Source of the DNA: Akkermansia sp. | GTDB lineage: Bacteria > Verrucomicrobiota > Verrucomicrobiia > Verrucomicrobiales > Akkermansiaceae | Reading direction: 5' to 3' | Assembly (NCBI GenBank): GCA_020047775.1 | Contig: JAIFNK010000029.1 | Location: 1-7,440, forward strand | Length of the DNA stretch: 7,440 nucleotides | Shown here: one piece after another, positions 1 to 7,200 of the stretch | How positions within the stretch are numbered: the stretch's first letter is position 1 | Layout: every line of letters begins with the position of its first letter | The notes under the pieces: generated by a model | Seen by the model: only the letters and a program-made list of their open reading frames with translations | The model's database searches: none | What the model was told of the DNA's origin: nothing | Translations under genes and position numbers: made by a program

Positions 1-1159
1 TGAAGGTCGGGCCGCCATCCCCGACGATGGACGGATAGAGTTTTTTCCCGTAAACGACGACCGCGTAATCGCCCACGTTCGGGGCGTAGGGTTCGCTGGA
101 TGTCAGGACGTCCACGGGGATGACGACGAATGGATCATAGTCGGCGATGAGGAAACTCCGGCCCTTGAGGTCGGCGATGCCGCGCTTGAGAATCTGGACG
201 CGCTCGCGCAGCCAGGTCTTGCGGACGGCGGTGGTCGCGGGGGCCGCAAGCTCCTTGTTAGCGGCGACGATGCGCTTTTCCCAACCGGCGACCATTGGAT
301 TCGGGGTCTGGGTTTTCTTCGGCCAACCGTAACTGGTAAATGGCTGATAGTGCGGGGAATTGACGATTTCATCCGGCATGGTCGCCAGGCGGTCCCCGTC
401 CGAGCCGTCCGAAACCACATCCATTTCCGCCTGCATGAAGAAAACCTTGCGGCCACCGGCGGACTGGAAGTTGAGGATGGTCTCGCAGTCGTAAATGTTG
501 TGCTTGGTGAGCAGTTCGTTGAGCGAATTGGCATCGCGCCGGACGCGAGCCGCCTTGTTTTCGTAGAGCTTGGTGAACCAAGAGGAAACGGTGGCCTTCT
601 CGATGAGCGGCCGCAGACCGGGCAGCATTTTCCCGAGGTCCGGGCTGGAGGTTTCGAGATCCGCCATCGTTTTCGCCGGGGCGGGAAGCCGTAGCGAGAG
701 TTGATAGCTGGCCGTATAGCTGGACTCGTCCACGCGCTCCCTGGAGGCGATTCCGCCTTTTTCGATCTTCACCTCGGTCTTGAACGGAATGCCGGACCGC
801 AGTTTCCGCACGTCCGTCACGCTCCCGACTTCGATTTCCTGCCCCGGCGTTTCGGCCGGTTCCTCCACCTTCTGATTCGCCGCATCTTCGAGGGATTTCT
901 TCAGTGCCGCGATGTCGCGCTCGTATTTTTCCTCCAATTCCGACCGGATCCGGGCTTCCGCCTGGCGGTAAATATCTTTGGTGTCCGGAGCGATGATGAC
1001 CGGTTTCGGCGCAAAAACCTCTTTCAATCCTCGCTTCACCTTGCCCGGGAAACTCGTGAAATACAGGCCGATTCCCACGCAAACCAGCAAAAAAAAGGTG
1101 GCACCGATCCAGGAACATCCCTTTTTCCGGCGGGTTTGTGAAGCGATTCGATCAGCCAT
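1..1159 (-). CDS. GH75-family (fungal-type chitosanase) protein, membrane-anchored, 3' end cut by window edge
   Basis: The minus-strand frame from the ATG at 1159 is open to base 2, giving 386 residues with no stop; the C-terminus lies outside the window. Residues 10-13 are basic (RRKK) and about 15-36 form one hydrophobic segment (core ATFFLLVCVGIGLYF), so it should be a signal anchor with the rest outside the cytoplasm. Residues 62-98 are charged and helical, possibly coiled coil. From about 220 it resembles glycoside hydrolase family 75: FFMQAEMDVVSDGSDGD (240-256) matches the family's 'M.ID.DG' strand, then FVVIPVDV (344-351), GDYAVVVYGKKLYPSIVGDGGP (363-384). In characterised GH75 chitosanases the Asp of this last 'GD' block is catalytic, with a Glu about nine residues on; here Asp381 fits and the Glu would be just off-window. 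Family membership is fairly sure; chitosan as substrate is inferred. The start is supported by a promoter-like site 8 bases upstream; there is no clear Shine-Dalgarno site. Confidence 0.82.
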   Translation of the reverse strand, partial: MADRIASQTRRKKGCSWIGATFFLLVCVGIGLYFTSFPGKVKRGLKEVFAPKPVIIAPDTKDIYRQAEARIRSELEEKYERDIAALKKSLEDAANQKVEEPAETPGQEIEVGSVTDVRKLRSGIPFKTEVKIEKGGIASRERVDESSYTASYQLSLRLPAPAKTMADLETSSPDLGKMLPGLRPLIEKATVSSWFTKLYENKAARVRRDANSLNELLTKHNIYDCETILNFQSAGGRKVFFMQAEMDVVSDGSDGDRLATMPDEIVNSPHYQPFTSYGWPKKTQTPNPMVAGWEKRIVAANKELAAPATTAVRKTWLRERVQILKRGIADLKGRSFLIADYDPFVVIPVDVLTSSEPYAPNVGDYAVVVYGKKLYPSIVGDGGPTF

Positions 1160-1167
1160 GCCCAGCC

Positions 1168-1195
1168 ATTCTAGTGGGAAACCCGGATCCTTCAA
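1168..1195 (-). promoter_or_regulatory. Predicted sigma70-type promoter for the GH75 gene, leaderless geometry
   Basis: Read on the minus strand, TTGAAG (1195-1190; 4 of 6 matches to TTGACA) is followed by a 16-base spacer and TAGAAT (1173-1168; 5 of 6 matches to TATAAT). Only 8 bases separate the -10 hexamer from the ATG at 1159, so transcription would begin at or within a base or two of the start codon. This agrees with the absence of a Shine-Dalgarno site. The motif match is seen in the sequence; promoter activity is inferred. Confidence 0.5.
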
Positions 1196-1226
1196 TCCCC
1201 GTCCCACAAACTTTTCCCGGTTTCCC
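1176..1226. repeat. 8-bp inverted repeat in the divergent promoter region (possible operator)
   Basis: GGGAAACC at 1176-1183 and its exact reverse complement GGTTTCCC at 1219-1226 are separated by 35 bases. The left arm lies inside the -35/-10 spacer of the GH75 promoter; the right arm lies just upstream of the dnaX -35. That is a plausible position for a regulator that bridges two sites, but 8-bp arms also arise by chance, so this is a weak call. Confidence 0.25.
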
Positions 1227-1238
1227 CAAAACTCGGCC

Positions 1239-1266
1239 ATGACAAACCCGCCGCCATCCCTACAGT
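1239..1266 (+). promoter_or_regulatory. Predicted sigma70-type promoter for dnaX, leaderless geometry
   Basis: ATGACA (1239-1244; 5 of 6 matches to TTGACA), a 16-base spacer and TACAGT (1261-1266; 4 of 6 matches to TATAAT) stand 7 bases before the GTG start at 1274. As with the opposite promoter, this would give an mRNA with almost no 5' leader, and no Shine-Dalgarno sequence precedes the start. Activity is inferred from motif and position only. Confidence 0.4.
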
Positions 1267-1273
1267 CACCGCC

Positions 1274-2842
1274 GTGAGTTATCAGGTCTTCGCCCGCAAA
1301 TACCGACCCAAAACCTTCGACGACGTCCTCGGACAGGACCACGTCGTCAGGACCCTTCGCAATGCCATTGCCCAAAAACGGCTGGCCCACGCCTATTTGT
1401 TTGTAGGTCCGCGGGGCACCGGCAAGACGTCCACCGCCCGGATTCTCGCCAAGGCGCTCAACTGCACCGCCGGCCCGAAAGCCGACTTCGACCCCGACGA
1501 AGACGTCTGCATCGAAATCGCCGAAGGCCGCTCGCTCGACGTGCTGGAAATCGACGGAGCCTCGAACAACGGCGTCGAACAAGTCCGCGACCTCCGTGAG
1601 TCCGTCCGCTTCGCCCCGGCCCGCGGGCAATTCAAAATTTTCTACATCGACGAGGTTCACATGCTCTCGAACGCCGCCTTCAACGCGCTACTCAAGACGC
1701 TCGAAGAACCGCCGCCGCACGTGAAATTCATCTTCGCCACCACCGAGGCGAACAAGATCCTCCCCACCATCCTCTCCCGCTGCCAGCGCTTCGACCTGCG
1801 GCCCATCCCCACGGAAACAATCGCCCAGCACCTGCTCCACATCGCCACGGAAGAAGGCATCGCCCTCGACGAAACCGCCGCCTGGGCCATCGCCAAAGGG
1901 GCCGACGGCGGCATGCGCGACGCCCAATCAATGCTCGACCAGCTCGTATCCTTCTGTGGCGACGCCATCAACGAGGCCAACGTGCTCGATGTCTTCGGTT
2001 TCACCTCGCGGGAAAAAGTCGCCGCCCTCACGCAAACCCTGCTCGCCCGCGACAACCCCGCCGCCCTCTCGCTCATCCAGAAGGAAGCCGAAAGCGGCCG
2101 CGAACTCTCCCAGCTCCTCGGCGAACTCATCGGCTGCCTGCGCGCCCTGCTCGTCGCCAAACTCGATCCCTCCGCCGACGGCGAGGGCATCCCCGCCCAA
2201 CTCTGGACTGCCCTGCTAGAGGCCGCCGCCGAATACGCGCCCGACCGCATCCTCGCCGCCATCGACGTCTTCGCCGAGACGGAAGGCCGGATGAAGTGGG
2301 CGACTAACAAGCGCCTGCACTTCGAACTCGGCGTCATCAAAGCCATCCAATCCCTCGGCGAAGTCCGCATCACCGACGTCATCAAAGTCCTCACCCGCGG
2401 CGCCGATTTCCTCCCCACCGGAGCGCTGGCTTCAGCCGGCCAGTCGCAAGCCGCAGCACCCGCCCCCGCAGCGGCAATCGCCCCCCCCACCCCGCCCGCA
2501 GTCCAGCAAGCACCCGAACCGGAACCGGAACCGGAACCGGAACCCGTCCCCGTCGTCAAGCAAACGGCCCCCGAACCCGTAGCAGCACCCGCCGCCCCGG
2601 TCGCCGCCAAGCCCCGCCCGACCGGCGGTCTCTCCGCCTTTGACTCCCTCATCGACGCTGCCCCGGAAGTGAGCGAGCCCCCTGCCCCGCCCGAGCCACC
2701 GCCGTGGAAAAACGACAAGCCCGCTGCCGAGGCCAAGCCGCCGGAGCCCGTGCCCGTCGTCCCCTCCCTTGAAGACGCCTTCCACAACGACCCGCTCATC
2801 CAGTCCGCCCTCGTCAAATTCGAGGGCAAAGTGCTCGCCTGA
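1274..2842 (+). CDS. dnaX: DNA polymerase III subunit gamma/tau (DnaX)
   Basis: DnaX is the AAA+ ATPase of the clamp loader, which opens the beta clamp and places it on primed DNA at the replication fork. The GTG start at 1274 is chosen because it gives the family's N-terminus MSYQVFARKYRP; no in-frame ATG lies just upstream. Of 522 residues, about 1-365 are the AAA+ and collar domains: Walker A GPRGTGKT (45-52), Walker B FYIDEVHM (123-130), sensor 1 FATTE (154-158), arginine finger SRC (168-170), sensor 2 GGMRDAQSMLDQ (212-223). The zinc module keeps Cys64 and Cys79, but the two middle ligand positions are Asp73 and Glu76. From about 390 to 497 there is a Pro/Ala/Glu-rich linker with five Glu-Pro repeats (415-424), then a short tail with NDPLIQSALVKFEGKV (505-520). 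E. coli tau has 643 residues, so the tau-specific C-terminal domains look short or absent. The next gene is an M42 peptidase, not the usual ybaB-recR pair. Confidence 0.97.
   Translation: MSYQVFARKYRPKTFDDVLGQDHVVRTLRNAIAQKRLAHAYLFVGPRGTGKTSTARILAKALNCTAGPKADFDPDEDVCIEIAEGRSLDVLEIDGASNNGVEQVRDLRESVRFAPARGQFKIFYIDEVHMLSNAAFNALLKTLEEPPPHVKFIFATTEANKILPTILSRCQRFDLRPIPTETIAQHLLHIATEEGIALDETAAWAIAKGADGGMRDAQSMLDQLVSFCGDAINEANVLDVFGFTSREKVAALTQTLLARDNPAALSLIQKEAESGRELSQLLGELIGCLRALLVAKLDPSADGEGIPAQLWTALLEAAAEYAPDRILAAIDVFAETEGRMKWATNKRLHFELGVIKAIQSLGEVRITDVIKVLTRGADFLPTGALASAGQSQAAAPAPAAAIAPPTPPAVQQAPEPEPEPEPEPVPVVKQTAPEPVAAPAAPVAAKPRPTGGLSAFDSLIDAAPEVSEPPAPPEPPPWKNDKPAAEAKPPEPVPVVPSLEDAFHNDPLIQSALVKFEGKVLA
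2481..2488 (+). other. C8 homopolymer at the start of the DnaX linker (possible slippage site)
   Basis: Eight consecutive C bases, followed by A and CCCC, lie at codons 403-405 of dnaX, where the conserved ATPase region gives way to the proline-rich linker. Loss of one C, or a +1 shift, would end at TAG 2580-2582 (about 435 residues). Gain of one C, or a -1 shift, would end at TGA 2641-2643 (about 455 residues). E. coli and Thermus make the short gamma form by slippage on A runs. Use of this C run is speculative. Confidence 0.2.
2516..2544 (+). repeat. In-frame hexanucleotide tandem repeat (GAACCG, nearly five copies)
   Basis: Four perfect copies of GAACCG (2516-2539) plus GAACC (2540-2544) encode the Glu-Pro repeats at DnaX residues 415-424. 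The six-base period keeps the reading frame when copy number changes, so it is a small coding microsatellite in a flexible linker that can tolerate length change. Confidence 0.9.
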
Positions 2843-2873
2843 TCGGCCGGTCTGCTTCCAGCTCCATTCCATC

Positions 2874-3953
2874 ATGAAAAAAGACGATCGCGACTTCCTC
2901 TTCCATCTGCTCGAAACCCCCAGCCCCACCGGTTTCGAAATGCGCGGCCAACAGGTCTGGGCGGACTGGATCAAATCCCACGCCCCGGAAGTCACCTGCG
3001 ACTCCTACGGATCCACCTGGGCCACCCTGCCCGGGAAATCCAAACGCATCGTCATGCTGGAATCCCACGCCGACGAGATCGGCTACATGATCAAGCACAT
3101 CGACGACAAGGGCTTCCTCCGCATCGACCGCGTCGGCGGCTCGGACGCTGCCACCGCGCGTGGCCGCCGTCTCACCATCCTCGGCGACAAGGGCCCCGTC
3201 TCCGGCATCATCGGCAACACCGCCATCCACCTCCGCCGCGACGAGGCCGGCCATGAAAAGGCGCCCGCCGTGCACGACCTGTGGGTCGATATCGGAGCGT
3301 CCAGCGCTGCGGAAGTCGCCGCCCTCGGCCTCCGCGTCGGCCACCCCGCCGTCTATCAGGACGGGCCGCTGGAACTCTCCCACAAGCGCCTCATCGGCCG
3401 CGCCCTCGACAACCGCATCGGCGGCTACATCATCGCCCAGGCCATGAAGCGCATCGCCGCCGGGAAAAAGAAACCCGCTTTCACCCTCGTCTGCCTCAAC
3501 GCCGTGCAGGAGGAAATCGGCGGCAACGGCGCGATGATGGCCACCTACCGGATCAAGCCGGACCTCTGCGTCTGCCTCGACGTCACCCACGCCACCGACA
3601 CCCCGGGCATCGATGCTAACAAATTCGGCAGCGTCAAGCTCGGCGGCGGCCCCACCCTCTGCCACGGCTCCGCGAATCATCCGTTAGTCGTCCAGCGCCT
3701 GCTGGATGTCGCCGCCAAGTCCAAGCTCCCCGTGCAACACGAGGCCAGCAGCCGCTTCACCGGCACCGATACCGACAAGATATTCCACAGCCGCGAGGGC
3801 ATCCCCAGCGCGCTCGTCTCCCTGCCGCTGCGCTGCATGCACTCCGTCGTGGAAACCGCCCACCTCGACGACATCCAGCACACCATCGACCTTCTCACCG
3901 ACTTCGTTCTATCACTTTCCGAAAAGGACGAATTCCGCCAGGTGATCCGCTAG
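2874..3953 (+). CDS. M42-family metallopeptidase (FrvX/glutamyl aminopeptidase-like, TET type)
   Basis: 359 residues, a normal length for the family. M42 enzymes are cytoplasmic di-metal aminopeptidases that usually form dodecameric tetrahedral (TET) particles and trim peptides from the N-terminus. All expected active-site residues are visible: His65 and Asp67 in ESHADEIG, bridging Asp179 in ALDNRIGG, catalytic Glu213 and ligand Glu214 in VQEEIGGNGA, Asp236 in CLDVTHATDTPG, and His323 in RCMHSVVETAH. The domain inserted between the first ligand and the ALDN motif (about 70-170) fits the family's PDZ-like dimerisation domain. There is no signal peptide. The ATG at 2874 is chosen because MKKDDRDFLFHLLETPSPTGFE is the expected N-terminus; the longer frame upstream lies inside dnaX. 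It begins 31 bases after the dnaX stop with no promoter seen between, so the two are probably co-transcribed. No clear Shine-Dalgarno site is present. Substrate preference cannot be read from sequence; some relatives were once labelled endoglucanases. Confidence 0.93.
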   Translation: MKKDDRDFLFHLLETPSPTGFEMRGQQVWADWIKSHAPEVTCDSYGSTWATLPGKSKRIVMLESHADEIGYMIKHIDDKGFLRIDRVGGSDAATARGRRLTILGDKGPVSGIIGNTAIHLRRDEAGHEKAPAVHDLWVDIGASSAAEVAALGLRVGHPAVYQDGPLELSHKRLIGRALDNRIGGYIIAQAMKRIAAGKKKPAFTLVCLNAVQEEIGGNGAMMATYRIKPDLCVCLDVTHATDTPGIDANKFGSVKLGGGPTLCHGSANHPLVVQRLLDVAAKSKLPVQHEASSRFTGTDTDKIFHSREGIPSALVSLPLRCMHSVVETAHLDDIQHTIDLLTDFVLSLSEKDEFRQVIR

Positions 3954-3980
3954 ATTACCCGTTGGAAGCGCCCTGCCACT

Positions 3981-4005
3981 CCGCCCGGCAATGTTCACCG
4001 GGCGG
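3981..4005 (+). terminator. GC-rich hairpin after the dnaX-M42 unit, probable terminator
   Basis: CCGCCCGG (3981-3988) and its exact reverse complement CCGGGCGG (3998-4005) form an 8-bp all-GC stem with a 9-base loop, 27 bases after the M42 stop. The sequence that follows (TTCAATAGTAT) is only moderately T-rich, so intrinsic termination is likely but not assured. The hairpin also covers the first ATG of the protease remnant, which argues against that frame being translated. Confidence 0.5.
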
Positions 4006-4260
4006 TTCAATAGTATCTCCGGGAAAAATCCTGGCGTGCGGACCATGGATGGCACGCAAAACGCCCACCGCCCGGAAACCATCCATTTCAATCTGGGTGC
4101 CTCGGCAGCCGGCTTCCGCTTCTTTGCGGATCCGCTTGTCATCGACCTTTCAAGTGAATCCCGCACCTTGGGAACTCCCATCGACGGCTTGATCGGGGCC
4201 GACTTTTTCGCAGGCCGCTCGATCAAGATCGACTTCAGGCGGTTCTTTGCCGCATCAAGA
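3991..4260 (+). pseudogene. Remnant of a retropepsin-like aspartic protease (C-terminal part only)
   Basis: The plus-strand frame at 3991 encodes a stretch that looks like the C-terminal half of a clan AA retropepsin-like protease: residues 31-82 include a 'LG' strand, ADPLVIDLSSESRTLGTPID, and GLIGADFFAGRSIKIDF. The last piece matches the family's 'DGLLGxDFLxxxxxxIDF' closing motif. The catalytic Asp-Thr/Ser-Gly motif and the whole N-terminal half are absent: the frame is closed by a TGA at 3943-3945, and the upstream DNA is the intact M42 gene. The frame has no stop of its own after the match and runs into the antisense of the helicase gene up to about 4530. A terminator-like hairpin covers the only early ATG. 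I read it as a decayed gene fragment. It could instead be a very short protein of unknown role, which is less likely. Confidence 0.5.
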
Positions 4261-4292
4261 CCGGCTGAAGCCGGGACTACGAACGAAGAACC
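4241..4292. repeat. Nested inverted repeat (REP-like; possible bidirectional terminator)
   Basis: The outer arms GGTTCTT (4241-4247) and AAGAACC (4286-4292) are exact reverse complements, extendable by a G-U and a G-C pair. Inside them CCGGCT-GA-AGCCGG (4261-4274) forms a second perfect hairpin. The right arm ends at the base next to the helicase stop codon (4293-4295). The position between convergent genes suits a bidirectional terminator, but neither side has a T tract. The inner hairpin also resembles dispersed REP-type elements; only one copy is present here. Confidence 0.5.
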
Positions 4293-7200
4293 CTATTCCA
4301 GCGGAGCCAGCAGGTGCGAGAGCGTTTCCGCGTCGATGCGGAGCTTGCTGGTCTCGTCGGATAGAAGCGCCTCAACGAGGGCGGACTTGTGTTTCTGGAG
4401 GTCGAGAATGCGATCCTCGATGGTGCCGCGGCAGACGAGCTTGTGGACGAAGACCGGCTTGGTCTGGCCGATGCGGTGGGCGCGGTCGGTCGCCTGGTTC
4501 TCGGCGGCGGGATTCCACCACGGGTCGTAGTGGATCACAGTGTCGGCGGCGGTGAGATTGAGGCCGGTGCCGCCGGCTTTGAGGGAGATGAGGAAGACCG
4601 GGGTTTCTCCTTTTTGGAATTGTTTCACCAGGCTGGCGCGGTCCTTGGTCTGGCCGGTGAGTTTCAGATAGGGAATTTTTTCCTTCACCAGGTGCTGCTC
4701 GACGAGGGCGAGCATGGAGGTGAAGGTGGAGAATAACAGAATCCGCCGGCCTTCCTCGATGAGCGTGGGCAGCAGCTCCGCGGTGAGGTATTCCAACTTC
4801 GCGGACTCGGTGACTTTCTGCGCGGCCACCGACTTGAGCAGCTGCGGATGGCAACAGATCTGGCGGAGCTTGAGCAGCGCGTCGAGCACGATGATATGCG
4901 ATTGGCCGAGGCCCTTGGAGACGATGGCATCCCGCACGCGCTTGTCCATCGCGGCGCGCACGGATTCGTAGAGGTCGCTTTGTTTTTTGGTGAGGTCGAT
5001 GCCGTGGATGAGCTCGGTTTTTTCCGGCAGCTCGGTGGCGACCTGGTCCTTGGTGCGGCGCAGGATGAGCGGGGAAACGCGGCGGTTGAGGGCAAGCTGG
5101 GCGTCACCGGAGCGGTCGCGCTCGATGGGCCGGCGGATGTTCGTGTTGAAGGATTTTTCATCTCCCAGAAACCCGGGCATGAGGAAGCGCACGAGGCTCC
5201 ACAGCTCGCCGAGGTGGTTCTCCATCGGCGTGCCGGACAGGCAGAGGCGGTGGGCGCCCTTGAGCAGGCAGGCGTTCTGGGCGCTGATGGATTTGGGGTT
5301 CTTGATGTATTGCGCCTCGTCGAGCGCGATGACATGCCACTTTTGACGGACCAGCGCTTCGAAATCGCGGGCGAGCAGCGGATAGGAAGTGAGCACGATG
5401 TCGGCCGCGGCGATCTCGCCGAAGCCGGCGGCGCGGTCCTTGCCCTGGAGGGTGAGCACCTTGAGGTGCGGGGTGAATTTCTCGCACTCCGCAGTCCAGT
5501 TAGGCACGACGGAGGTGGGGGCGATGACGAGTGAGGGTAGTCCGGGGTTTTTCTCACACTCGGCGGCGAGGTGGGCGAGGGTTTGGACGGTCTTGCCGAG
5601 GCCCATGTCATCCGCAAGCACACCGTGGAGGCCGTGGGCGGCGAGAAACTGAAGCCAGCGGTAACCCTCCAGCTGATAGTGCCGCAGCTCGGCGCGGAGC
5701 GAAGCGGGCAGCTCGGCGGGCGGTAGTTCGGTGATGTTCCGGAGACTGTGACCGAGCTTGGCCAGCGCGCGGGTGGTCTCGGAGGAGTCGATGGCGAGTC
5801 CGTCCGCCACGCCGGCGGCGGCGATGCGGTCGATGCGGATGGGACCGTCACCGGTTTTCCCAAGGAACAGATGCCGGACTTGATCGACCATTGCGACGAG
5901 CCGCGCTGCGGGGAAGCGGATGAAGCCGTCCTCGGGATTCCCACACGGGACGGATAGAAATTCCGGTAGATCGGGCGAGTCCGCGGCGGGCAGGTCCATG
6001 CGGATGGCCTGCGCGATGATGGGGATGAGGCTCACTTGTTTGCCCTGGAGCTCGAAGGTGATGTCGAAGCGGAACCAGTCGATGCCGTGGTCCGGATCCG
6101 TCTCGATGACCGGGAAAAAATCGGGCGCATCGTGAGAGGTGAGGCCGGCCTTGGGATCGACCTCGATGGTCCAGCCGGAGTCGCGGAGCGCCTGCATTTC
6201 AGGGCTGTCGAGCAGTTCCAGCCAGGTGAGCTGTTGGGAGATCCCGGGATTCACCGGAACCACCGAGTGCAGCGCGGCGGTGTCGAGAAGCGTGGCGGGA
6301 ACGACATTGCTGAGGGACATCAGGCCGACCATTTTCAACCGGGCGACCTGCGCCTGCTCCGCCTCGAAATCACGCGACCAGAAAATCCGCCTGCCATCGC
6401 GGACCTCTGCATGGCTTTGCGGATGTCCCTTGGCCAGTGGCGGAAGCAGCCTGCTGTCCTCATAACGGAACGAGATTTGCCCGACGATGAAATTGATGAC
6501 TTCCCAGCCCTTGTTGATGGTGCGGGCATGGACGCGCAGATGAGGCTGCGGCGGCGCGGGCTCGCGCCTGTCGGTTTCCACCTTGGCCGGCACGGGAAGC
6601 GCGGCGGTGGAGATGGCGGAAAAACGCTCGGAAATCACCGCCAGATCTTTGGCTGAAACCGCCGGGCCGTTCTGCCAGGCACCAAGAACCGCGGCGGGTA
6701 GATCACTAACAGCGATGCCGAGCGCGCCGGTCGCAGGATCCAGGTAACGCGCCGGTTGCGTGGGAATCACGATCACGCCGGGGTTCTCGCATTGCAGTTC
6801 CGGCTTGGCGCTGCCGCTCGGTTGCACCTTCCACACGGCGCTCACGGCCTGCGGCGGGCCGAAAGTGATGGGAGTGTATTTTTTCCCGGGCATACCACTC
6901 TCGATTTCCCCTCCCCAGAACAGCCGCCCGGTAGCGTGGGCCGCTTCGAGAAGCTCCTCCCAGCCGCCGCCGGTCAGGGCGAGATCGTTATAGGAGTTCC
7001 GCTTGCCGGCGCGTAGGTGGAACATGGAGGCCACGAGGAAATCCTCGTTCGCCAAATACTTCGGCGGGTTTGATAGATCGGCCTTGGAGCGGGAATCGGA
7101 AATCTTGACGCCGCCGTCCTTCAGGTGGTTGCCGACGCGCAGCACGAAGTGCAATTCCTTCCCCTCCCATGCCAGCGGCTGCTCGATGCAATAGGCGAGA

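Noticed and set aside
369..1118. Long open frames on both strands across 100-1141, other than the GH75 frame.
   Set aside because: They are Arg/Ser/Gly-rich with no domain signal, while the frame from 1159 is continuous and shows an anchor and a GH75-like fold.
1239..1277. A 12-codon proline-rich upstream frame whose TGA overlaps the dnaX GTG (GTGA), like a translational-coupling leader.
   Set aside because: It has no Shine-Dalgarno site, and its ATG lies inside the predicted -35 element of dnaX, so it would not be in the transcript if that promoter is right.
1657..2829. A 390-residue open frame antisense to dnaX.
   Set aside because: It is a low-complexity Ser/Gly/Ala composition shadow of GC-rich coding DNA; the sense strand encodes unmistakable DnaX.
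2769..2873. An N-terminal extension of the M42 gene from an ATG at 2769.
   Set aside because: It overlaps the end of dnaX and encodes Ser/Pro-rich sequence; the family N-terminus begins at 2874.
4848..5534. A 228-residue plus-strand frame, antisense to the helicase gene.
   Set aside because: It mirrors the helicase codons, is rich in Glu/Gly/Val/Ala as such shadows are, and has no recognisable motif.
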